Shown one piece after another: positions 36,056 to 48,558 of a stretch of 64,000 nucleotides of DNA. Source of the DNA: Verpa conica (taxonomy: Eukaryota > Ascomycota > Pezizomycetes > Pezizales > Morchellaceae); the NCBI GenBank assembly GCA_033030425.1, contig JAUFSD010000023.1:496001-560000 (forward strand), given 5' to 3'. The notes under the pieces were generated by a model that ran no database searches, was not told the origin of the DNA, and worked only from the letters and a program-made list of their open reading frames with translations. Each line of letters opens with the position of its first letter. Positions within the stretch are counted from its first letter, which is position 1. A program made the position numbers and the translations under genes.

Positions 36056-39000
36056 TTTTGTATTAATTGGTATTGTACGAGACTATTGCGATTAAGTACT
36101 GACTACTACGAACTGCTGCTATCGTAAATTGTATATGGTTCTTGAACGTGGCAAGATATTATTCCTCAAGACCGATTAATGAGTGTAGTGTAGTGAATGT
36201 GTAGTGGTTCCAAAGGATGGTGATTTCGTATCTAGGTCGATATTGGAGCTATACTGAGGGAAGCAAAGCGACAATATTATAAAGAATTAAAGGTTGCCCG
36301 TGGTGTATTGTTGATTGTGTATAATGAAAGAATTCAAGGAACTGTTGAAGAGCTCCAGTGGGTATATAATAGTAAGACCGGGAATGACCTTTTTTTACTT
36401 TCGTCGACTAGTGCTATGCCTTTGAGAGGAAATATGGGAAGTCCAAGCAAAGGAAGACCAAGAAGAAAAATCAAACAAACTCAAATGAAGGAATGGAAAA
36501 GCCGACAGCACACACAGTACGAAAAGAGGATCCAAAGGAAAGAAAAGAGGGTGAAGTAGGAAGGATGGTTAAGTGAAAACCACGAAGAGATGGGCGGGAC
36601 AGTGGGTAAGAAGAGTAAAATGAAGAAGGGAAGGTAGCAGGGCCGCAGCTGGCTTCTTGTTTAGGAAAAGCGACCACACGTACCAGTATTGGCCAGGAAA
36701 GGAAAAAAAGCAAGAAATGGGCAAAAAAAGATACCCCAATCAATTAATTGATGGTGATGGAGGGTGGGCAGCATGGGTCGACATGGCGATGTGGTTAGAT
36801 GGTTAGAAGAGATTATGAACCGAACGATCCACACCTTACACACCATACACATAATACACCATCACACACACAACTCGCTCGCACCCCTCCCAACCCTCAC
36901 ACACCCAGGCTTAGAACAGAATAGCCATGCTGCACGTGCTTGGATCGTCCGTATTCAGCCAATTATCGCTCCACAACGGCGGTCGGAAGGGAGCATGGTC
37001 TTCGTTCTGCAGGTAGGAATTGGACAAAAACTGATTTATTTCCTGCACTTGACAAAAGTAGTATGTACGAGAACGGTTAGAATGCCCAATAAAGCAACAC
37101 GAGGGGAAAAAGTGATGAGTGACAGACCTGATGGAGCTGTCCAACGGTATCCATACATTACAATACATGTATGCGCCATAAACCTGGTGGAGAGACAATC
37201 ACCCTTCATCCAACTGGAATCCTTAAACGCTGTTTTCACTGTCACCGCCTCAGCAACTGCTAGATTTTTTTTTTTTAGGGACATCGCCGCTGAGCACAGG
37301 CGTGAGTGACGATGAGCTCAGTGCTATCCCCACGATCCCGCCAATCCAGTTTGAAGCTCGGGTTCTGCCGCAGTCATTGTCGTAGGAAATATTGACATGG
37401 GTTAGACCCAATACACGAGCGATAGGTAGCGATACACTGATAGAGGCTATCGCTATGGCCCCATCAGCTAAGCGGTCAGATCTCTGACCTGTAATCAATT
37501 AATTGTCAGTCCAATCCATCAGGCGGCGACTCTCTACCCTAGAGCATCTCCGCCCACCTTGACCAAATGCCGCGTTCCTTCGGCCAGTATGGATAGAGCT
37601 ATTGAGATGAACGCGGCGATGCGCCACCATTACCCAGCCCAGCACACGACAACACGCAACTGAGCTCAAATACCCAAAAACGCATACCTGGTTGCGCCCC
37701 AAAGAATAAAAATCATTTCGTCATTTACTCAACTTCGCCACCCTAGTGAACCAGTCTTTCTTGCCTCTGGCAGTGCGGTTTGCCGCCCATGCATTTGTAG
37801 TTGGTGTTGCATCGCGCAACAGACAGCAAAACAGCTGAATAGAGAGACTCCAGAAGAGGTCATAGGAAGGGGAAAAACGTTCGAAAAGTCACCCCGTTGA
37901 TCATTCATACCACACCACAACCGCACTGATCCAAAAAAAGGCATTCACTTTGTAAGAAAGAAGAGAAAAAAGCAAAATGGAACTGAGCACTAAACGGGCA
38001 GGGGACCTAGAATAGCTGAACAGGGACCTTCCTTGCTAATCTCGTCGCAGCCGTGTCTTGACTGGGACACCAACCGCAAGCTCCGTGGGGTCAGCTTTTC
38101 TGTCCATGCACGAGCTCTGCGCGTGTGTGGATAGGTCGAGGTCCTCTTCTAAGAGCATGGTGTGGGGATATTGCAGGGTTTCTATCGAACAAATTGATCA
38201 ATTGCCAATTGCCGGTCCGCTCGGCGAAATGTGATGCAGCCAGACGGTCAGGGCGCTAAGACATCCCACTCGCACTTACGCAGGAACAGAAATATCTAAC
38301 AAAAAACAGGTATAGGCGAGAAATTCCCTCCTCCCCCCAGTCCTTCGGGCACGCGACGAAATATTTTCCTTTTACCCCAGAAGGAGATAAACGATTAGAC
38401 CCAGATACCATCGATAGCATTCCTGGGGCCGTTCCAGCTCATCTACGGCCGGCCTTGGGGCCGAGCCTATCGAACGGCATCATGATCCCGCAATCTGGCC
38501 TCTTCGCTTCTATCTAGCCTCGGATCATCGTCGTCAGTGGAGCGGATGATCCTAGACTCTTATGTAAAACTACCAGGTTTGTGCGTAATTATTATTGTTC
38601 GGGTCTTTCGTGATCCGCGAGAAAGAAACAAAACTACTTGCTGCTACAACATCATTTCGCATATGCCCTTTAAGAGATTTAGTCAGACAGCGTATCGCAA
38701 ACAAAAAAAATAATGAAGGAGGGAATTTAGAAGCCTACCACGCCCTTACACCCTAAAATAGAAACATGCATCACTTATTGCGATGCAGTGCGCCCGCAAT
38801 TTACCAGAAAACAAGATCAACCACCACCCAAACGAACCAACTGACGGGCTCCACACACCCAACGAAGAAGCCTAGCCGACGTTCCTGACGATCTCTTTCC
38901 CTATATTGCCTGCAGCCCAATTCACCTCTTCGAAACCACGGGAGGAATGTTCGGTATCTCTGCCGTCACCTCCATGCGATCCCGAATGTTCATGTCGCGG

Positions 39001-42000
39001 GCGAGAAATAAGGTGTCTCCGTTCTCTTTTACCGTACCATAGACAGTATAGCAGGGGTCGGAAGTAAGAGAGTAAAATATAATTTACTACTTGCCCAAGA
39101 GGAAATAGCTAGAAAGATCAAACCGTAGGATCTATTGGCTAGCGGTGCTACTAGCACATGTTTAGACAAATGAATTTACAGCCTCTACCATCGCGGCGGT
39201 CATTGACGTTGTGATAGCCTTATCACAAACGCAAGAGAGGGGGCAGACGCTGTTACATTTCTGACAGAAACCAGATGCGATCGAGAGATGGCCTGTGATA
39301 CAAAAGCGAGGAAGGCGTATGTAACCAACCACAGCATTAGATCAGCATGCCTATGGTATCCGGGCGCTTGCGACAGAATATTCACCGGCCAGTAGGTGGA
39401 GGATGACTAGTAATCGAAGACGAAAAGAAACAAGGGCTGGATTGCGGGGCTTCGCGTCCATCTCTCGTGTTGTAAGATTAAATCCGCACTCTTCAAACCA
39501 TAGAGATCTGTTGTTTTGTGTTGCAACTTTATCTTTGCTATTTCAGTCTGGGGATAGCCGGGAGTGTTGGAAATTTCTTTTTCCCAACAAACGGCGGTGC
39601 AGCCCTAGGCGAGAACAGAAGGTATTTTGGTAAAGCCAATGACTACTTGTTAGAGGCCAATGATACCTTCCTTCATAAAGCAGCTACGAATAACTGAATA
39701 GATACCCGCCCGTCGGGCAGGCAAGATCTGGTAAGAGGCGATAGGGAAAGCTGATACGGCGCGTATAAGATTCGGGCGGTTCTAGATAGATCTCGTGAAT
39801 AATACCTAATTCATCCGTGTCGTCATCTCGTCTCCGAAGGTTAGGACCATCCTGATTCCTAGCCATTACTCTGTTCCAGCTTTCCTGTTTCTCCGCGTAA
39901 CCCCCGCGGCCAGTTACAGCCTACGGTATTAGATGACCAAGAGCTTCACAATTGGCTCTTGATTCTCGTTCCTTCATGCTCCCCTCCACCCCTATCTGCG
40001 AATATTTATCCAGATGAAACGGCAGAGGGCTTTTTCCGTTCCTTTACTTTTCCTTCCGCTATCACTAAATCCTAAAGTGGAAACCCCCCCCAAAAATCAA
40101 ATACAGGAACATTCAGAAACGAGGCTGCACGCGCATTGTTCCTGCTTCCAGGCTCATGACATAGACGACATGAAGAGACGGGAACCCGCCGACGAGGAGC
40201 GGGACAAGAGAAAAAAGTCAAGCGTGAACCACAGTTTCCGATCCACGGGACAGGAACGAGGGCCAACAGGGAGGTAAGGACGGTTTTTGCGTCAGGTGAC
40301 AAATAAGCCCCGAGCCCAGCAACGGCTTGTTTTTTTTTCAGGGTCTGACTGACGGGTGATCCTGCCAAGGAAGGGCCCTGTTTGCCAAGCTCAGACTGGA
40401 AAGAAAAACATCTCCAATTACCCCGAGCCCTAATAGCAGTCCCAAACTCGCCACTATCGCCTTAAACAAAAAGCGGGCTCTCCCCCCGGACCTCCTCTTC
40501 TTTCTTCTTTGTGCGGCGATTCGCCTTACCCGTGTTGCCCGTCCGCTTTATTATCAGTGGTGCTAGAGTTACAACTCCGACGGAGCGTCAGGTGAATCAC
40601 AGAGAAATTTTTAATTGCAGATGAAATCTCTCTCTATCCTTTCCTACGGTTCACAGCCTCCTCAATCCTTTACTGGGTGGGGGGTAACGGTTGGGAAGTG
40701 GTGAGGGGAATTCATACATTCTTTTGGCACTCCAATTCGGCTCTTTATTTAGAATGAGAAGATAGTCTAGAATTAAAATAAAATAAAAAGTGGAGATCTT
40801 ATACCGCACACCCGCTTGGTTCAATCTACAAACGTCAGACGTTTTGCCTTATCTTGTGACGTGATGATGCCACCTACCGTGGGGCCGTGCCTGCCTTTTT
40901 CTTGAAAAGAAAGGTCAATTGAGGCTACACAGCATCGGAAGTTGAGATTTATCCATCAAACATAACATTCCGAAATAATAATAAAATTCCGCCCCCAAGT
41001 CTTGAGTTCTTAATAATAATAATCAATCGAATCCGGCATTCATCAACGTTCCATTTCTCGCCCCCATGCCGCAATTCGGGAGAAAGGGAAAAGTGAATTG
41101 ATCGACAAAGCAAAAAAAAAAAAAAAAATTAGATGCGCATGGGATGACATATTCGATGACACTCTAGAAGCCGCGATGTGGGAGACCCATCTCTTCAGAT
41201 CTCTGAAACGCGCTCAAACAGCTCCCATATCAGCCTATAGACGCTGGCAACTTTGCCGACGGCGTGCGGATACAAGATACATAAAACCACCTTTCCTCCC
41301 CGCCCCCCACTACCACCACCACCTACCCGTAGCGACCTATCTATCTGCCAGCTGCGGTGCCTGTTTCTTGTGTTTGCTCCTGCATCATGTGTGCGAGGAA
41401 ACTGCTTCCATGTACTTACCGCTACCGGTCACCGCGCACGCCTCAATTGAACCTACCCTTGCTTTTCAGGAAACCTGGTGATGTACAACGTTTTCCAACA
41501 AGAGAAAGAGATAGAGAGGGAAAAAATCTCGTCTCCACATCCCACTAGATGCGTCCCCCCGCACACCAAACCCGCGGTTACATTCCCTTATTCCTTCCTG
41601 CTTCTACTCACCCGGTAAGTGATATTCTCCGTCGACAAGCCAGAAACAAACCAGAGGGAAAAAAGAAAAGAAAGGTAGCGCTAGCCTACTACCTTACTAC
41701 TCCACACCTATGTAGGTTACTGTCCCTGACTGGGCTGGTTTCGATGACCTGCAGTTAGTGGTAAATTACCACAACAACTGCCAGCGAATAGATGATGACC
41801 TATCATAAACGACACCTAGGGCTAGAACATGTAGAGAATGATAACCTGTAGCCTTTTTTTTCCTGCAAGTTCGTGAAAAGTGTTGCAACAGAACAATGTG
41901 CAGCATCAAGCAAGGCCCGACGTCTCAAAACTCCCCTGGTCCCTGGAAACACGAATAAAGAGGGAAATGTGCTTGAGCATCAAGAGCAAAAAACCTCACT

Positions 42001-42910
42001 GCATTATTGTGAAAAACAACAACATGCAGTGCACAGACCGGACCGGACAGCTATCCATCACCTCCAGGTACGGTAGTTCCACTCGATCCATCACTCTACA
42101 ACCCGTAAACGAGATGGACTGACAGCCGATCTCCGACAGAAGCTCATTCGAACAGTCGGTGGGGGATGGAGAGAGAAAAAAAACAACCAAGAAAACGCCA
42201 TATCGAACAACTCGTGACATAACATCCCTTCCACTTTCTGATACAAAGCTCGGTGTTTTCCTACCCTCTGGGCCGCGCTCCACATAACGTAAGGTAGGTT
42301 ACATATGTGTATTCAGGGTCACCCTACCTCGGCTGTAGGTGTATGAGGTGTCGGTATCTTACATTCGGCTGTATCGTCAGTGCAGGTTCGGATATCTAGA
42401 CTGCTTCTCGGGAGTGTACAACTGTCAACGGCACTAGAACATGGCACGGGCACAAGCAGACACTCCCCCGTGAGAGTAGTGTTTCAGATGAGCAGTTGAC
42501 CCGTACTAGGTGAGTTGTACCCGGGAGAATGAAGGATCAAGTAAATATACCCGTAAACGGGAAAACGAGTTGTTGCAGCCGCGTAACAGCTCAATGGTAC
42601 CCTGGTGGGTAACTCTTCTTTCCGAATGAGTAAGAGGAGTGAGAAACACAATGGCATTCCCAGTAATATTGAATATCTCTAGTAATATCCATTCTTCTGA
42701 GTTCTAATAGCAGGAAAAGAAGGCTCATAGCAGTAAAGAAAACCAACAGTAGAAAAATAATATTTCCCTTGTAATGGCCGAACATGTATCCCACCTTAAA
42801 CTCCCCGCCGTTTGCATATGAACTTTTTTACCTCAACCAATGGCGTATGATCCAGATAATAGTAAACAGTAGTGTAATTACTAGTAGTGAGGGATATTTC
42901 CCCCACCTTA
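36056..42910. other. Very long gene-free region upstream of the zinc-finger gene
   Basis: About 6.9 kb without a credible coding gene. By eye its base composition is more GC-balanced than the AT-rich deserts at 4-6 and 21-24 kb. It contains a CA-rich stretch at about 36,830-36,905, a 12-nt T run at 37265-37276, a 17-nt A run at 41112-41128 and several pyrimidine tracts. The longest open frame (181 codons at 36764-37309) lacks coding character. The region probably combines the distal promoter of the zinc-finger gene, a long 5' leader or non-coding transcripts; that is inference from position. Confidence 0.5.
41112..41128. repeat. 17-nt poly-A run
   Basis: An uninterrupted A homopolymer in gene-free DNA. 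It could be the tail scar of a retroposed element, but no flanking direct repeat was recognised. Confidence 0.8.
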
Positions 42911-44209
42911 CTACTCTCCCTGCAAGTCCCCAACCTTCTCAAGCTTACCCATATCCTTCTTCTCGCCGGTCTCCCCGATAATCCTAATCCTATCGACTCT
43001 AACCGTTTCCACGCCTTCTCTCTCGACATCGACGAAGAAAATAGTGAGCGAGCTCACATTCTGGAACTTGACGAATCTCATGGTTACATCTACAGTTCCC
43101 GTTTTCTCATCCCAATCTTCAGGCTTGAGTTCAATGCTCTGAGTGGGCGTCCTCTCATCGTCAAACGACAAGATGTTTGGGGTGTTTGAGAAGATATTGA
43201 TCCTCCTCGGACGGGATGGCGTCTCATCATCGTCTTCATCAGCTGGTTTAGGTGGACATGAAGTAAACTGAATGGTATGGATCTTGACAGTTGACTGAAA
43301 CGGGATAAACAGCATAAGCTGCTCATCAGTATCAGATTCAACCCAATCCGCCCCCTCGGGACTGTCCTTCCCTTTCCCTTTGCTACTGGTAGATCGCCTG
43401 CTAGGCTCTTTGGGGTCAAATAGTGTTCTAACACCTCCAAACGTAAGATCGGCATTCATGAGGTCTAGCCCTTTGATCTCCACTTGGTCCGTGACATCTG
43501 TGTAGCCTTTCGGGAGTGCACGGCCGGTCCACGAAGATGAACTAGAGGGAGCAGAAGGGGCAGCGAACCCCCCAGTTGCGGATGCTGAGCCGGTAGAGTT
43601 GATAGCTTCGGCTTCCTGTGCGAGCTTTCTGACAACGTTCGTTAGGGCCGGGATGTTGGCACCTTGGACACGTTCTACTTCTTCACCCGATTTGAAGATG
43701 AGGAAGGTCGGCATACTGAAGTTTGTTAGTAAACTGTATTAGAAAGCGATTTTTATGCAAGTCTAAGATAAAACTGGTATGTAACAAAAGAGGGAGGTAC
43801 TAACGCCGTAACACTATATTGCCTTGAGAGTTCTTGATTATCATCTACATCGCACTTTGCAAAGGCAATCTTCCCGGGAGATGAGAGCTTCTCAGACAAC
43901 TTTTCGTAGATCGGTGAGATGGTCTTGCATGGGCCACACCAGGCAGCGGTAACTATAAAAAACAAGTAGAACTTTGATTAGTTACTCTTCAACCTGGCGC
44001 ATAAGTGAAAGTCGAGGTGATGTCCGGTAGAAGTAGTAGAACGGGAAAGAGCGAAACATGTTAAAAACAGTATGTGGGAAAAAGTAGATAATTAACTAAC
44101 AATCAATAATGACAACGGTATTTGAAGAGACAAGTTGTGTGAACTGGGAGGCAGAGGTTATAATAGTGGTTGGAGATGGGCCCGTCTGTTCTGAGGTACT
44201 GGACGCCAT
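42911..44209 (-). CDS. Thioredoxin-PITH domain protein (TXNL1/Txl1 family)
   Basis: Thioredoxin-like protein that, in human and fission yeast (TXNL1/Txl1), associates with the 26S proteasome. Exons (minus strand): 44209-44101, 43952-43805, 43715-42911, giving 353 residues. The thioredoxin domain (about residues 10-115) keeps the redox motif WCGPC, and the cis-proline loop is restored exactly by splicing (SVTA-MPTFLIF). After a glycine/serine-rich linker, the PITH domain occupies about residues 155-345 (DQVEIKGLDLMNA, then FIPFQSTVKIHTIQFTSCPP and PRRINIFSNTPNILSFDD). The first intron is 148 nt, long for this window; the second is 89 nt. The palindrome TCACGTGA lies 149 bp upstream. Start: first ATG of the frame (MASSTSEQ). 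Family is certain; the proteasome role is carried over from orthologues. Confidence 0.95.
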
Positions 44210-44357
44210 CGTGGTGATTTAGGTCTACTGGTATCGGAGATAGCTGATAGGTGACTTGAATATATGCGGCGTCCAGAGAAGACGCGTCGCGATGGTGTTG
44301 AAGGTGCTGTGGGGTTGAGGTGACGTTGCGGGGTCGTGACGCTGAGTAAAGCTGAAT

Positions 44358-44365
44358 TCACGTGA
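44358..44365. promoter_or_regulatory. Palindromic TCACGTGA box upstream of the thioredoxin-PITH gene
   Basis: Same octamer as the one before SNU114, located 149 bp upstream of the start codon at 44209. A candidate Cbf1-like bHLH site. Confidence 0.4.
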
Positions 44366-44424
44366 TACCAGATACAAGTCATAGGGTATCACTCGGCGTT
44401 TACTCTTTAGCGTTTTTGTAGATG

Positions 44425-44445
44425 TGAATGAATGAATGAATGAAT
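44425..44445. repeat. (TGAA)n microsatellite
   Basis: Five perfect tetranucleotide copies lie about 215-235 bp upstream of the thioredoxin-PITH start codon. Confidence 0.9.
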
Positions 44446-45481
44446 TTATCATTTAAGTACATGCAACCCTAAGGTTATGGTACCCGCACTAAAATCCCTC
44501 AAAAATAAAACAACAAATAACAATAAAGTAAAATTAGCAAAAATAAAACTCTATAACTTCTATTCCTCCCCTCTGTCTTCTTGTCCCTGTATGCTGCTCG
44601 CCACGTCCTCCCACATATCACCCCATCCCCATTTTTGTAGATGTAACTCCACACAATTATGTCAAAGGTTATCGGTATAGACTTAGCTGGGGGAATAATA
44701 TACATTATGTGCTAAAACTTGTCAACTAGTAGAAATTAAAGATCTACTTGATGAGTTAAGAAAAAGAAATAGGAATTTGGGAGTATCTATCCTTTATCCT
44801 AACAATATATACTAAGCGCATGCATTACCAGTGTGTTTTCAGCTATTCTCTAGGTTTTATCTATGAGGTAACTCGAGTGCCTACTACAATTATATGGTAT
44901 TCGAAATTTATATAAAATGAATGAATGTAGTAGTTTTCGGCCCCGCTGCTGCGCTATATATTCTTTAGTTCGGGGGCGCAATAGACTAGGGTCTTATAAA
45001 TTTCGCCGTGGGGACCAATCAAATTTTTTTATGAAGAACTGTGTAATCCTAATTAGGGAAATGCTGTATACCTACGGATTCTAGCCCTGTAGAACGTTGC
45101 CTATTAAACCTGTCATTATAATCATGTAATATCACTCGTATATTGATCCATTGTGACCTAGGTCTTTTTCATGGCATGCGAGGCCCCGAGTATAAGCTCA
45201 ATTTTTATCAAAGGGGTAAAATTTGTCTTTGTCCTCAGTACCTAAGTGAATTTCCCCTGTATATTTAACTAAGATGTGATGGCAAGGCCCTATCAGGACA
45301 ACTAACTACCGTCGTTTCCAAAATATCTAGAAGTGTTCTAACCTTAAATATTTGGATAGAGGTAATATTCGTATTATAGACTAAACACGGATATATGAGG
45401 GTAAATATTTAGGCTAAAACAACTTCTTTACTAGAGGATTGAGCTCAGTGGATTATCAGGGCATTTAACTATACGAGTAGC

Positions 45482-45600
45482 GTGTTCGGTCATAGAACGA
45501 TGAAAATGGAGCATCCCGTCCGCTCTGCTGTACCCAATCATCGTATCGCCTAGTTAGTACTGCGGTGGGTGACCACGTGGGAATCTTAGGTACTGAACTC
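45482..45600 (+). rRNA. 5S ribosomal RNA gene, copy 1
   Basis: A 119-nt segment with the conserved fungal 5S core CATCCCGTCCGCTCTGCTGT and GTGGGTGACCACGTGGGAAT. The ends pair as helix I: GTTCGGT near the 5' end with ACTGAAC near the 3' end. The internal promoter region (A box, intermediate element, C box) is intact, and TTTT at about 45,607 gives a polymerase III stop. Other copies at 48268-48386 (minus), 55927-56033 and 56397-56515 confirm the boundaries, because similarity ends at the same points. Dispersed single 5S genes are common in Pezizomycotina. Confidence 0.93.
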
Positions 45601-46607
45601 ATTCTTCTTTTACTTTTCTCAGTCCCCATCTTCTTACTTGGCTCATGACCTACTGTGGAGCACGCTAGTCAATATGCACTAGTAGATAGATAGATAGATC
45701 GCTTGTCACCTCTAAGAGAATACATTACCACCTTCAAATTGCACACAGCTTGCTAGTTCTGAATAGGCGCGAGCCACACTACCTATATCCCGTATCCAAA
45801 GTACTACAAGTACAAGAACAAGCACAAATATAACACAATACATCATTTCCCAGCCATACATAGTGTAATAATTATGGAGTTGAGTAATTCTTAACCATTC
45901 CTAGTTAGGAGATCTGTATATCAGCATCATATCGATATCTCCAGCAATTATGTTTATTCTATCCCCTTAGCTATTGGTACATACCACTCCTTCAGAGGCA
46001 CCCTCTTGAGATTTGTCGAACATTAAATTCTTTTATATTTAATTTTTTTTTGTTTTATTTGCCAGTCCTCGGTTCTATATAAACTGGAGTGCTAGACTTG
46101 AGACTTGACTCTAAATTCCTCGCGGCAGTAAAATTAAATAATTGAAATAAAACCTGAAATAAAAAAAAACCCTTTACTCCTACCGTTTTGTGTAATACAG
46201 TGGATTTTTGTTACAAGAATACACACTATAAGAATAACATCACTTATAAGTTGTAACCTTGTAGCGCAATCGAGACAAGGAGAAATAGAGAAACCGATAG
46301 AAATGACCTTTTACCCACATATCATACTATGTCAATGTGGTATAAACACCCTTTAAAATCTATTTAAGACAAAACCTAAAAACAATATATCACCCTAGCC
46401 CGGGAGATTAAGTATATTGTACAAACCCATCACTACCCTCTCAGGCTAGAGGTTTTGGTGAACATCTAGCTCCCATAAGCTCATTCTAGCTTAAGTAAAG
46501 GTTGCAAGATTCCTATAGCCCCACACCTACCAACACGCCCCACTAGACATCGGAAAGTTGCAAATAAATCTTTTCCGATATCACTTCTCGCCCCTACGAG
46601 AATAACC
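45601..46607. other. Intergenic region after 5S copy 1
   Basis: AT-rich DNA with a (GATA)n microsatellite at 45684-45699. No gene seen. Confidence 0.6.
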
Positions 46608-46871
46608 CTACAGGACACCCAAAACATCACTCCGCTTTGCGTAAATTAAACCTTCCGGATCCGTATCAGTCACTACATGTCCATTACTATCAGATATAAC
46701 GACCTCGACCTGTACGGGAAGTTCGGTTCCTGATGGTGGAGGGTTGTGTAGAATAATTGCTGGTTCCCCGAGTCTAGGTTTTCTATTTTTACATAGTTGA
46801 CAGGGTGCTGCTGTGATCAATACAGCAAGGGAAAATATTGCCACAAAAAAGACGGCTTTGAAGCTAAGCAT
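46608..46871 (-). CDS. Candidate small secreted protein, 87 residues
   Basis: A single-exon minus-strand frame whose first 22 residues form a textbook signal peptide: MLSFK, a hydrophobic core (AVFFVAIFSLAVLI) and a small-residue cleavage site near TAA-P. The mature part of about 65 residues has two cysteines (CQLC) just after the predicted cleavage, a proline-rich patch and no recognisable domain. The ATG has A at -3, and a TATATAAG box at 46962-46969 lies 91 bp upstream, which supports a real promoter. It sits between two 5S rRNA genes in repeat-like DNA, a typical place for fungal effector-like genes. No other member of such a family is visible here. Small size keeps confidence moderate. 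Confidence 0.5.
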   Translation of the reverse strand: MLSFKAVFFVAIFSLAVLITAAPCQLCKNRKPRLGEPAIILHNPPPSGTELPVQVEVVISDSNGHVVTDTDPEGLIYAKRSDVLGVL

Positions 46872-46961
46872 TGTTGATAGTAGCCGCTACAGCGACCGCC
46901 TTAGCACCTACTCCTCTTATGATAAAAAGGAAAGGGTGGGGTGGTGATCAGATCTCACTGG

Positions 46962-46969
46962 CTTATATA
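46962..46969 (-). promoter_or_regulatory. TATA box of the small secreted protein candidate
   Basis: TATATAAG on the minus strand, 91 bp upstream of the start codon at 46871, a normal TATA-to-start spacing for fungal genes with a short leader. Confidence 0.45.
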
Positions 46970-48267
46970 CCTAACTCAAAAATTATGTAGCTAGCGTGTG
47001 GACAGGAGTCTGGGAATACAACACCATATTGAGACTTTACTGATGTATTTTTTAGTAGCACGCGGTAAGTCTATGATAACTGATTTTACTCTTATCATAG
47101 TTGATATATTGGTGGAGACCTCCCGAGAAGATAATACTAATTATTTTAGCAAGGCTAGTCACAACCTGAGAGTACTAACTCGAAGCACGCTAGTATATCC
47201 ATAACTAGATCACGATAGCTCTATAGCCACTATTCTTTAGTAGATATCTATTTTAAAGTTGATATGATAACAAGACCTATAGTTACTTATTGAGTACATC
47301 CTGGCTATTGAGGGTATGGGTGGCACCATAGCCTGTAGCTGAAGCCTATATTGCGTAATAAATTAAAAAAAGCAAAAATTTAAGGTTACCTTTCCGTAAT
47401 TTATGACCATCCCACTAGCTGACCTTTTCTACATGTAATAACTTCATTCTTTGAAAAATTTAAAATTGTAGTTTACCGATCACTATGTAACCATCTATAG
47501 TGAGAAATCAACCTATGACCCTTATTAATTCGCCCTATGACACTGCCAAGTAATTTTAAGCCCTCCTAGCCACAAATTTGTGCGAATATGAATAAGTTAG
47601 TGCATTAAGCTGTCATTGGGTCTTAAGAAGCATAGTTGGACTAGTACTAAGTGGTAAGTTTTAGTCACTAGTTTACTACAGAAACTTTGGGATCTTTTAC
47701 CTTACTACTCATGGTTAGTATTTCGAACAAGGAACGGTTTTTTTTGCGACAAAAAGTAACTAGAAACACGATCAACATTTCCCCTACTCAACTAGGGAGG
47801 ATACCACGCGAAATTGATCTGAGTGATACTTTATGATTACTTTCACAGCCTAATATAACCTACGCGGTGTGAATAGGCTATTGGGTGTTCGGTGTTTGCA
47901 GGACAACGGGTTCGTCCTCTATCTGATAAACAGACAAATCTAGATCCATGAAGCGTGATTGATTAAGTCTAAGAACATGAGTCTATCTATAGAGTGTACT
48001 GATGCCAAGTTCAGCCTTGGCACCTATCACGTGCCACAGCGGTCATTCACCTTGAAATATCAGTTGCACTAATTTTCTTTACATATATATGATTCCACCC
48101 CTTATAGCACTAAGTTAAGTCATCCATACAGTCATGTTAGTTGAGATCAGTACCTAAAATATATATTTGACCCATTCCTCTCTAAGCCTTAGGATCGTGC
48201 CTATTTTACAAAGGGGACGAAAACAAGCACCATACCGGTTACCTATACTCTAGTAAAATAAAATAAT
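46970..48267. other. AT-rich region between the secreted-protein candidate and 5S copy 2
   Basis: No coding region is supported; open frames are below 70 codons. A CACGTG site occurs near 48,030. The sequence resembles other AT-rich deserts of the window. Confidence 0.55.
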
Positions 48268-48386
48268 GAGTTCAGTACCTAGGATTCCCACGTGGTCACC
48301 CACCGCAGTACTAACTAGGCGATACGATGATTGGGTACAGCAGAGCGGACGGGATGCTCCATTTTCATCGTTCTATGACCGAACAC
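48268..48386 (-). rRNA. 5S ribosomal RNA gene, copy 2
   Basis: Minus-strand 119-nt copy, nearly identical to copy 1; the visible difference is AATCCTAGG in place of AATCTTAGG, which improves helix pairing. Helix I ends (GTTCGGT/ACTGAAC) and the internal promoter are intact. Downstream on the minus strand, T runs (complement of TAAAATAAAATAA) give the polymerase III terminator. It lies in inverted orientation to copy 1, 2.7 kb away. Confidence 0.94.
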
Positions 48387-48558
48387 GTAATGTAAGTGTT
48401 CTGCTGGCTAAATAAATGTTTACTTTTCTGAAGGTGCTCTTGTTCCTGTATCATGTACCATCACTCGGGGATATAACGACATACCTTTGTCTTTACATAC
48501 TCGCAGCAACCAAATTATCTCCCGCTTTCATTACAACCACAAGGAAACCACAATTATG

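Larger units (their letters stand above)
44210..45481. other. Intergenic region upstream of the thioredoxin-PITH gene
   Basis: Contains the promoter of the minus-strand thioredoxin-PITH gene, a (TGAA)n microsatellite at 44425-44445 and AT-rich DNA up to the first 5S rRNA gene. No ORF worth annotating. Confidence 0.6.

Noticed and set aside
36764..37309. 181-codon plus-strand frame upstream of the zinc-finger gene
   Set aside because: Histidine/threonine-rich start derives from a CA-rich stretch, with no domain or consistent coding character.
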